Below the pieces are notes generated by a model. That model did no database searches. It saw only the letters and a list, made by a program, of their open reading frames with translations, and was not told the origin of the DNA. This document shows positions 1 through 5,300 of a stretch of 5,300 nucleotides of DNA, piece by piece. Every line of letters starts with the position of its first letter. Position 1 is the first letter of the stretch. The DNA comes from Oscillospiraceae bacterium (GTDB taxonomy: Bacteria; Bacillota; Clostridia; Oscillospirales; Oscillospiraceae). The translations under genes were made by a program, and so were the position numbers. The stretch is from positions 1-5,300 of the forward strand of contig JAFQDY010000160.1 in NCBI GenBank assembly GCA_017399325.1, in the 5' to 3' direction.

Positions 1-10
1 ATAAACTTTT

Positions 11-53
11 ACCTCCCCTCTGCCAATATATTGGCAGAGGTGAGGTTTTTTTT
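11..53 (+). terminator. Rho-independent terminator of a gene left of the window
   Basis: The arms at 11-26 and 31-46 form a 16-bp hairpin with one C/T mismatch (16 against 41) and a 4-nt TATA loop. The inner ten pairs, CCTCTGCCAA with TTGGCAGAGG, are perfect. A run of eight T follows at 46-53 on the plus strand, as expected for an intrinsic terminator reading rightward. The minus-strand side has only a short T-run (TAAAAGTTT), so activity in that direction would be weaker. No coding sequence precedes it inside the window, so it probably ends a plus-strand gene lying to the left and convergent with the large minus-strand gene. Confidence 0.85.
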
Positions 54-61
54 GTAGAAGA

Positions 62-102
62 ACCTAAAGAAAATGCGGTGGAAGATGGTCTTCCACCGCA
101 TT
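62..102 (-). terminator. Rho-independent terminator of the large esterase gene
   Basis: The arms 72-85 (AATGCGGTGGAAGA) and 89-102 (TCTTCCACCGCATT) are perfectly complementary over 14 bp, with a 3-nt loop. Read on the minus strand, the hairpin starts 14 nt after the TGA stop codon at 117-119 and is followed by an imperfect T-tract (ATTTTCTTTAG). Its position and orientation fit the end of the single-gene transcript. Together with the hairpin at 11-53 it gives two back-to-back terminators for convergent transcription. Confidence 0.85.
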
Positions 103-116
103 GTTCTTAAATCGGA

Positions 117-3100
117 TCAGATGACGGGAAGAGGCTTCGCTTCACAAACGGGCGAATAATCAGATGCATCCAGCAAGAAGATCTTGTAGGTATAAGATGC
201 CTCCGCAGTAAAACCGTTCAGCACACAGGTACCGTCGGCAGCAAGCCGTTCAGTCTTAGCCACGACCATCTGTTCGCCGTTGTACTGCGCAACGATAACG
301 ATATGCGCAACACCGCCGGGGATCTTTTCCACAGTGATGGAGACAGTTCCATCGGCATCGACGCTGCCGCTGATCAGGTAGGCTTTCTCAACGGTATAGT
401 TGCCGTTTTCGTCAGCCGCAGCAGGGATAAAGCCCTCCGCGCACAGTTCCTCGGGCACGGCGGCCTTGAAGGTGCCGCCGGTAATGTTGCCGTTAGGAGT
501 TTTGTAGTCGCCGATGGTGCAGATCCCTTCGATCTCACCTGTGGAAATATTCACCACAGGTACACCGGTGTTTTCGCAGCCGTAACCGCCCTCGGTCTTC
601 TCAAGGGACACCGAGATCTTCCCGATTTTCACATCGGAATCATTGACGGTCAGCGTACAATCAACCTCCACATCACGGCCCTGATAACTGTAATCGTAAG
701 GAATATGCAGGATGGCAATTCCACCGGAAACGCCGCCATTTGCGATCTCGGTAGTACCGGTCAACACCAGATCGCCGCGGTTCTTGACCGTTGCGTCCAC
801 CGCGTCACCGGAGCCCACCTTCACACTGTTCAGTTCCAGATAGCCGTAGTTGTTGATCACGTTGTCCAGGATCTCATCGGGAGCAATGATCTCGCCGTCA
901 TTGATGACCAGTTTGCTGTGCGCCAGAACACGGATGCCGTTGTCCTGCTCCTCGATGCCGCCGGAGCCCACAGGAGGCGCGCCCAGCGTCAGTTTATGAC
1001 CGTTCAGATTCAGAATGATGTTCTGGGTTGCGTACGCCTGCGACTCGTCACCCACATCAAAACCGCCAAAGGCATCAGCCAGCAGGTCGACGGTTGTGGC
1101 AGACAGCGTAGTCATCGCGTCTTCGTTATAGACTTCCACAGGTGCAGCGTCGATGGCAGCATTGATAGACTCATAATACTGATCGCCGATCTTTGCAACG
1201 TACCGACCTTCCTTCACGCCGTAGGTGCCGTCGCCGTTGTCGGCAGGGATATAACCCTCCGCGCACAGTTCAGCGGGAACAGCAGCCTTGAAAGCACCGC
1301 CGGTGATGTTGCCGTCAGGAGTTTTGTAATCGCCAATGATGCAGATCTCTTCGATCTTGCCGGCAGAAATATTGACCACAGGCACACCGATATTTTCGCA
1401 GTTGTTGTAACCCTGGGTCTTGTTCAGTTCGACCTGAACCTTACCCACAGTGACACCCGCATCAGCAATATTCAGCACGCAGTCAACATCCACGTTTCCG
1501 GTGGTGTAACTATAATTGTAGGGTTCATTTGTGATCGCGCTGATACTGCCGTTCTCAACAGTGGTCTCGCCGGAAAGCGTCAGCACGCCGCGGTTGTTGA
1601 TACCGTAAAGCAGCGTTTCAGAAGCAATCACTTCGACATCATCCAGTGTCAGTTCCCCATAGTTGGCAAGTCCGACCTTTACAGGTTCGACACCGTCACC
1701 GCAAATGATGATACCGTTCCCGATGTGCAATTTGCTGTGCGCCAGAACACGGATACCGTTGGTTTCGGTACCGCCGGATCCCACAGGAGGCTCGCCCAGC
1801 ATCAACGTATGACCGTTCAGATTCAGAATGATATTCTGTGTCATATATGCGGCATAAGTGCTCCCTTCCACGCCCACATCAAAGCCGCCGGTGGTATCAC
1901 ACAGCAAGTTGATCGTGGTAGGTTCCAGTGTAGTGACCGCATCGTACTCATAGTTCTGCTGCTGCGCAGCGGCGATTGCCGCATTGATAGTGGCATACTT
2001 GATACCATTCATTTCCGCAACATCGGCAGTAGCATTGGCTTTGAAGGCAACGGTATCGGAGAAAACGCTGCCGGCATAGACCACGTTTACGATGATCTCT
2101 TTTTCGGTCGCAGCAATAACACAATCGCCTTCCAGATCAAAGTCCGTCAGCACCTGTGTCGAACCGTCAACCAGCTGCACGGTAACAATCAGATCTTCCG
2201 CAGTAATGGTGTCACCAACACAGTAAGAGCCATCCTTCAGCACGGCTTCAATGCCGGTAGCCCCATCTTCGTAAATCGTCAGATAGGTAATCACATTGTC
2301 GCCGTAGTTTAAACTGCTATCCGCAGTGCTCCAGGAACCAAGCACATAGTTAAAGGTGAGATCCTTTGCGGCGAATGTCTTCTTTGCATTGTAGAAAACC
2401 TCGCCGTCCAGAGCGCCGGTCAGGTTCAGTCGACCATTGCCGTCATGGGTCAATTTCCACACGGTATCGGTATTCTCAAACTTGGCAATCATCTCCTGAT
2501 TGTCCTCGTTGTCCTTTTCGATCTGGAAATCGGCGGTGCTTCCATCGCTAAGGTTTTTGTTCAGAATAATGTAATGGTAGGTTCCGGCAGTTCCGGGAAC
2601 TCCGTCTCTCGCCTGATACAGCCAGGAAGAACCGCCCTGCAGCGCCTCAGACAGCAGAATGCCGTTGCCGCCATTGATGCCGGCAGAAGCAGCACCCTGC
2701 CATTCGATCGTCCAAGGCTTATGAGCATGAAGCACGATAGGCTTTTCTGCCACATAGCAGTTGCCGACCTTGCTCAGGGTGTTATCGCCCATGACAGCAT
2801 CCAGCGTAGTGGGCTTATTCCCGAAAACCCACTTATAACTGGTGGGCGCGTCCGAAGGCTCATAAGATTTCACATACACAGGAACAGACGCCGTATAGAC
2901 AGTCCCCCGCTCCTCATAGGTGACAGTGACCTCTGTGGTGTCTGCCGCAATCGTCTTGGGGGAAACGGTGTACGCATCAATTTCATAAGCGCTGCCGTCG
3001 GAAGTATATTTGACGACCACCATACCCTCAGTCTGGAAGGTGTCGCCCGCGCGGTAGATTTCACGGTCAGGCTGCGCCGCAATTTCAATAGAGACACAAT

Positions 3101-4991
3101 CGTGCTTTCTGTCCGCCGTAAAGATATCCAGTTCCTGAATGGTGCCGCTGTAGCACAACTTTGTAACAGAACCAAAACGACCCAACACGCTGTCGAAACT
3201 GTACACTTCAGGGCTGTTAGCGGTGAAGGAAGCCGTCTTGGAATACCCGTCATCGTTGGTCAGCGTTACGGTTCCCTCGCCATCGTTGGTCAGCGTCCAG
3301 GTATGGACAGCATCAACATCTTCCGGCTCACGGGCAAACAGCACATCCGTACCGGTGCCGGCGGCACGCAAATCGGCCTGATAACCTTCTTTTACATTAT
3401 TCTTTAGATAAATGTAAGGCGTCGTTCTGCCGCCGTTATCATAATCGCTGCTGTTGTCGCTGAGCAGAACGGAGTTGGAACCGTTGAAACCGGTCCAGCG
3501 GATCGTCCACGCCTCATTCTGCTTCAATTCGACAATATTCTCCGCAGTAAAATAATCGGAAGATCCGTTGTTCAGGCCGTTCTCAGCAGTATACGAAGCC
3601 GATTTTGCGGTATATGTCAGCGTGTTTTCGTCAAACAGGCTGTCCACAGTAACATAGCCGTCGGCGTCTTTTCCGTACACATCATCTCTGCAGAAATCCC
3701 AGTAATAATGGAAACTGCCGCTTTCATTGGCGCTGTTGATGTCAGAATTGTACAGCGTATAAGTCTCGCGGCAATCGCCGGCAGTGACCGTAACAGTAAG
3801 AGGGTCAGTGACCTTGTTTATATCAGCAATATAGCCATTGCTGTCGATCACGCCCTCCACAGGGTCGCCGTCCGCATCAATGCAAGCAACCGCAACACCG
3901 TCACAGACAGCGCTGACAGGCAGCGTGCGGAATACGATTTGCGCGGCATTCTCGTCGGTCTCTTCATTCATATCGCCAATATAGCGCAGATTGTCCTGCA
4001 CGTCGATCATAGCGCCATCGCTATAGACATCTATACCGCTGTGGGCGATCACTTCGATATCCGCGATTGCAGGCGCAGTCAGAGCCGCATACATATTGTC
4101 CGCGGCCTCCAGACCCATTGCGTTATACCCGCTCTGATGATAGTGGATACCGCTAATCATCTGCGCAGCGGTATAATCCACGCTGTAAGCACCGGATTCG
4201 GCAATATAATTGCAACCGGCAGAAGCGGAGATCCAATCTTCCATAATAACGGAAGCCATATAGATGTCATCGTTTTGATTTGCCAGATCCTGCTGTGCGG
4301 CGCGCATACTGCAATATTCGAGGTTCTTGTAGCTGCCGTTCGTTCTGGTACGGCAAGAGAGGATGCCGCCAACAGGAGCATCCACGCCTTCAACAGTCAG
4401 CGCCTTGACAAAAGCGTCGTGTACACCCATATAGGCAGTCTGGTACTGCTGAATCGTGGGATACACGGGATTTTCACGATGCGTATCGATAAACGCATCG
4501 CTTTCGCCCTGCAGCCAGTAATAGCCGGTACGGACGATCTCCTTCGTATCATCGGCCTGAATGGCTGCAATGCATTCTGCGACCTCAGCCACGATGTTGC
4601 TTGCGGCTGTCGTCAAAGTGCCGTCTTCATAACTTGCCCATTTGCTGATGGGGCTGCCGGACATACATTCGTGAATGATCACAACTTTTTCACCGGTAAG
4701 TGCTTCCCATTCAGCGGCAAGCGGCGTATACCAGCCTACGCTGGTGGTGATGGCTGAAACGTGATCATGCAGATCAACCAGTTGGTTGCCATCCCACCAA
4801 TAGCCATCCCCTTTATCCGGAACGATGGCGGGCACATCAAGAGTGCCGTGCACGCCGTTTGCGTTAGACTGACCGGACACCAGCACAACATTTACCTTTT
4901 GCGCAGGTGCGGTATCTTCCGCAAATGCAGCGGCAGGCAAAAGCGACAGGACCATCGCAAATGCCAACATGACAGACAGCACTTTTTTCAT
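117..4991 (-). CDS. Secreted multi-modular SASA-family (sialate O-acetylesterase-like) esterase with Ig-like and beta-helix repeats
   Basis: 1,624 residues. The start is ATG at 4989-4991, chosen because it gives a classic Sec signal peptide (MKK, hydrophobic core, likely cleavage AFA|ED after residue 24, no lipobox) and has GGAAG nine bases upstream. Residues ~32-305 look like a SASA/DUF303 SGNH-fold esterase: GQSN (presumed nucleophile Ser42), GSPISKW (112-118), W.QGESD (159-165) and IHYHQSGYN (282-290, presumed catalytic His283). Such enzymes remove acetyl groups from sugars such as sialic acid or plant polysaccharides; the substrate here is unknown. Residues 306-425 are an unassigned beta-rich linker. 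Residues ~426-626 and ~716-908 are two related concanavalin/LamG-like modules, each followed by a Big_3-like Ig domain (~632-708, ~912-984). Two beta-helix-like repeats follow (~991-1260, ~1264-1536), then a C-terminal beta domain (~1537-1624) with KIFLLD. No LPXTG, SLH or C-terminal membrane anchor is seen. Family assignment of the esterase is fairly firm; the LamG and beta-helix labels are inferred from sequence character. Confidence 0.93.
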   Translation of the reverse strand: MKKVLSVMLAFAMVLSLLPAAAFAEDTAPAQKVNVVLVSGQSNANGVHGTLDVPAIVPDKGDGYWWDGNQLVDLHDHVSAITTSVGWYTPLAAEWEALTGEKVVIIHECMSGSPISKWASYEDGTLTTAASNIVAEVAECIAAIQADDTKEIVRTGYYWLQGESDAFIDTHRENPVYPTIQQYQTAYMGVHDAFVKALTVEGVDAPVGGILSCRTRTNGSYKNLEYCSMRAAQQDLANQNDDIYMASVIMEDWISASAGCNYIAESGAYSVDYTAAQMISGIHYHQSGYNAMGLEAADNMYAALTAPAIADIEVIAHSGIDVYSDGAMIDVQDNLRYIGDMNEETDENAAQIVFRTLPVSAVCDGVAVACIDADGDPVEGVIDSNGYIADINKVTDPLTVTVTAGDCRETYTLYNSDINSANESGSFHYYWDFCRDDVYGKDADGYVTVDSLFDENTLTYTAKSASYTAENGLNNGSSDYFTAENIVELKQNEAWTIRWTGFNGSNSVLLSDNSSDYDNGGRTTPYIYLKNNVKEGYQADLRAAGTGTDVLFAREPEDVDAVHTWTLTNDGEGTVTLTNDDGYSKTASFTANSPEVYSFDSVLGRFGSVTKLCYSGTIQELDIFTADRKHDCVSIEIAAQPDREIYRAGDTFQTEGMVVVKYTSDGSAYEIDAYTVSPKTIAADTTEVTVTYEERGTVYTASVPVYVKSYEPSDAPTSYKWVFGNKPTTLDAVMGDNTLSKVGNCYVAEKPIVLHAHKPWTIEWQGAASAGINGGNGILLSEALQGGSSWLYQARDGVPGTAGTYHYIILNKNLSDGSTADFQIEKDNEDNQEMIAKFENTDTVWKLTHDGNGRLNLTGALDGEVFYNAKKTFAAKDLTFNYVLGSWSTADSSLNYGDNVITYLTIYEDGATGIEAVLKDGSYCVGDTITAEDLIVTVQLVDGSTQVLTDFDLEGDCVIAATEKEIIVNVVYAGSVFSDTVAFKANATADVAEMNGIKYATINAAIAAAQQQNYEYDAVTTLEPTTINLLCDTTGGFDVGVEGSTYAAYMTQNIILNLNGHTLMLGEPPVGSGGTETNGIRVLAHSKLHIGNGIIICGDGVEPVKVGLANYGELTLDDVEVIASETLLYGINNRGVLTLSGETTVENGSISAITNEPYNYSYTTGNVDVDCVLNIADAGVTVGKVQVELNKTQGYNNCENIGVPVVNISAGKIEEICIIGDYKTPDGNITGGAFKAAVPAELCAEGYIPADNGDGTYGVKEGRYVAKIGDQYYESINAAIDAAPVEVYNEDAMTTLSATTVDLLADAFGGFDVGDESQAYATQNIILNLNGHKLTLGAPPVGSGGIEEQDNGIRVLAHSKLVINDGEIIAPDEILDNVINNYGYLELNSVKVGSGDAVDATVKNRGDLVLTGTTEIANGGVSGGIAILHIPYDYSYQGRDVEVDCTLTVNDSDVKIGKISVSLEKTEGGYGCENTGVPVVNISTGEIEGICTIGDYKTPNGNITGGTFKAAVPEELCAEGFIPAAADENGNYTVEKAYLISGSVDADGTVSITVEKIPGGVAHIVIVAQYNGEQMVVAKTERLAADGTCVLNGFTAEASYTYKIFLLDASDYSPVCEAKPLPVI
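384..1202 (-). repeat. Second copy of the ~270-residue beta-helix-like repeat (residues ~1264-1536)
   Basis: This copy begins with YYESINAAIDAA and ends with the GGTFKAAVPEELCAEGFIPA region. It matches the upstream copy (1206-2021) in the same order and at an almost constant offset. Matching DNA segments lie 813-822 bp apart: TTTGCTGTGCGCCAG is at 912 and again at 1731, and the stretch around 995 recurs at 1808. The protein is rich in short N/G-punctuated beta strands, such as NIILNLNGH and NGIRVLAHSKLVI, which resembles pectate-lyase-like right-handed helices in secreted Firmicute proteins. The fold is inferred. No catalytic residues are evident, so a structural or binding role is more likely than an enzymatic one. 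Confidence 0.8.
1206..2021 (-). repeat. First copy of the ~270-residue beta-helix-like repeat (residues ~991-1260)
   Basis: This copy opens with GIKYATINAAIAAA, a type of opening that often precedes beta-helix segments in secreted clostridial proteins. It continues through NIILNLNGH, PPVGSGG, NGIRVLAHSKL and GVPVVNIS to GGAFKAAVPAELCAEGYIPA. It is directly abutted by the second copy at 384-1202 with almost no linker. Cys1171, 1198, 1217 and 1243 correspond to Cys1445, 1472, 1491 and 1517 in the second copy. Cys1031 and Cys1097 occur only in this one. Confidence 0.8.
2040..2846 (-). repeat. Second LamG-like plus Ig-like module pair (residues ~716-984)
   Basis: This is a diverged duplicate of the module pair at 2868-3716. 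Landmarks occur in the same order in both: an initial W.F, PWTIEW (against AWTIRW), NGILLSE (against NSVLLSD), VWKLTHDGNGRLNL (against TWTLTNDGEGTVTL), NYVLGSW (against DSVLGRF) and TYLTIY (against QELDIF). The Ig-like half carries KDGSYCVGDTITAEDLIVTV and DGSTQVLTDF, which is the usual Big_3 layout. The LamG/concanavalin label for the first half rests on its beta-sandwich-like pattern only. A glycan-binding role is an inference. Confidence 0.65.
2868..3716 (-). repeat. First LamG-like plus Ig-like module pair (residues ~426-708)
   Basis: Residues ~426-626 start with YYWDF and include AWTIRWTGFNGSNSVLLSD, TWTLTNDGEGTVTL and YSFDSVLGRFG, ending in QELDIF. Residues ~632-708 form a Big_3-like Ig domain (REIYRAGDTF, followed by MVVVKYTSDGSAYEID and ending VTVTYEERGTVYTASVPVYV). 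The same pair recurs immediately downstream at lower identity, so the duplication is older than, or has diverged faster than, that of the beta-helix repeats. Confidence 0.65.
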
Positions 4992-5000
4992 AGCACTACA

Positions 5001-5008
5001 CTTCCTTT
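5001..5008 (-). promoter_or_regulatory. Ribosome binding site of the esterase gene
   Basis: The minus strand reads AAAGGAAG here, ending nine bases before the ATG at 4989-4991. This partial match to the anti-Shine-Dalgarno complement, at good spacing, supports the chosen start. No other in-frame start near it would keep an intact signal peptide. Confidence 0.75.
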
Positions 5009-5074
5009 TTATTATTATTCATCCCAAATCAACAAAATCATAGGTTATTTTCCGGTTATTTTGAATTTATTTCC

Positions 5075-5103
5075 ATTATACACCAACTATATTAAAAACG
5101 CAA
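5075..5103 (-). promoter_or_regulatory. Candidate sigma-A promoter of the esterase gene
   Basis: On the minus strand, a perfect -10 box TATAAT (5075-5080) is preceded, after a 17-bp AT-rich spacer, by TTGCGT (5098-5103). TTGCGT matches the first three bases of the TTGACA consensus. Transcription would start near 5068 and give a leader of about 75 nt before the ATG. A TG lies directly before the -10 box, one base off the usual extended -10 position. It is the best-placed promoter-like sequence between the tRNA terminator and the gene. Confidence 0.65.
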
Positions 5104-5232
5104 CTTCATGGGTAAAGAATATCCAGAGTACTAAAGCACGCCTGTAGATCTCCTACCGGTAGTTTCCTGAAAATGAATAATATAAAAAAGAGCGCATATC
5201 ATGTTTGAAATCTTCGCCCAAAGCGGAAATGT

Positions 5233-5267
5233 AAAAAACCTCGTAACCATTGCGGTTACGAGGTTTT
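5233..5267 (-). terminator. Rho-independent terminator downstream of the tRNA gene
   Basis: The arms 5235-5248 and 5254-5267 pair perfectly over 14 bp (core CCTCGTAACC with GGTTACGAGG) around a 5-nt loop. Read on the minus strand, it lies a few bases after the tRNA CCA end and runs into six T (complement of 5233-5238). It should end the tRNA transcript before the esterase promoter, so the two are probably separate transcription units. Confidence 0.9.
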
Positions 5268-5271
5268 CTCG

Positions 5272-5300
5272 TGGAGGTGCCACCCAGATTTGAACTGGGG
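5272..5300 (-). tRNA. 3' part of a tRNA gene, probably tRNA-Cys (partial, cut by window end)
   Basis: Read on the minus strand, 5282-5298 forms a T arm: stem CCCAG, loop TTCAAAT, stem CTGGG. It is followed by the 3' acceptor strand TGGCACC, discriminator T and an encoded CCA (complement of 5272-5274). The 5' half and the anticodon lie beyond the window, so the isotype cannot be read directly. A T at the discriminator is typical of bacterial Cys and Gly tRNAs. The acceptor, which would pair with GGTGCCA at the 5' end, fits Cys better than the usual GCGGG-type Gly acceptor. That a tRNA is present is nearly certain; the isotype is tentative. Confidence 0.88.

Noticed and set aside
384..2021. Beta-helix repeats as an active pectate lyase or other polysaccharide lyase
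   Set aside because: No recognisable lyase catalytic or calcium-site motif is visible; the similarity is only to the general strand-rich N/G pattern.
303..2312. 669-codon plus-strand open frame
   Set aside because: It is the exact-register antisense of the esterase gene, has no ribosome binding site or recognisable domain, and is explained by lack of TTA/CTA/TCA codons in the sense gene.
2445..3407. 320-codon plus-strand open frame
   Set aside because: Same-register antisense shadow of the esterase gene, ending at a sense CTA Leu codon; no independent coding evidence.
3850..3879. DADGDPVEG motif (residues ~372-380) as a dockerin or EF-hand calcium loop
   Set aside because: Only one D.DGD stretch is present, without the paired 22-residue dockerin repeat or flanking helices; it fits a beta-turn just as well.
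3708..4757. 349-codon plus-strand open frame
   Set aside because: Same-register antisense shadow over the esterase domain, ending at a sense TCA Ser codon.
5015..5041. Eight-codon upstream open frame (MILLIWDE) in the leader on the minus strand
   Set aside because: It has an ATG and stop codon but no Shine-Dalgarno sequence and no regulatory codon pattern; probably chance in AT-rich sequence.
4761..5147. 128-codon plus-strand open frame running out of the gene into the promoter region
   Set aside because: Its first half is antisense to the signal peptide and esterase N-terminus, and the rest is low-complexity translation of AT-rich intergenic DNA across the promoter.
5201..5293. 30-codon plus-strand open frame
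   Set aside because: It runs through the tRNA terminator hairpin and into the tRNA gene on the opposite strand, with no ribosome binding site.

Overview
The window is almost filled by one gene on the minus strand (117-4991). It encodes a predicted secreted protein of 1,624 residues with an N-terminal SASA/DUF303-type (sialate O-acetylesterase-like, SGNH-fold) esterase domain. Behind that domain lies a long tail of beta-rich modules that are duplicated in pairs. The roughly balanced GC content, a Gram-positive-style signal peptide, a GGAAG-type ribosome binding site, SGG.F/ADGY-like repeat ends and a terminal FLLD..D..P-like motif all suggest a gut-type Clostridia (Oscillospiraceae/Ruminococcaceae-like Firmicute). 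That assignment is inference; the window contains no taxonomic marker gene.

Layout from left to right. Positions 11-53 hold a strong rho-independent terminator that reads on the plus strand and probably ends a convergent gene lying left of the window. Positions 62-102 hold a second hairpin that terminates the big minus-strand gene. The gene occupies 117-4991. Upstream of it (5001-5103) are a ribosome binding site, a short AT-rich leader with an 11-bp-period direct repeat, and a plausible sigma-A promoter. Positions 5104-5232 are non-coding with nothing firmly identifiable. Positions 5233-5267 hold a perfect 14-bp hairpin with a T-tract that terminates a tRNA transcript. The window ends inside the 3' half of that tRNA (5272-5300, minus strand), most likely tRNA-Cys.

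The big gene therefore looks like a single-gene transcription unit, insulated on both sides by terminators and placed directly downstream of a tRNA gene. The order of the protein is: signal peptide; esterase; beta-rich linker; concanavalin/LamG-like module; Ig-like module (Big_3 type); second LamG-like module; second Ig-like module; two tandem copies of a ~270-residue beta-helix-like repeat; C-terminal beta domain. The natural reading is an extracellular carbohydrate de-acetylase with glycan-binding or adhesive extensions. The substrate cannot be read from the sequence. No CRISPR array, insertion sequence, defence system or multi-gene novel system is visible. The points worth following up are the architecture, the internal duplications and a possible active-site substitution.
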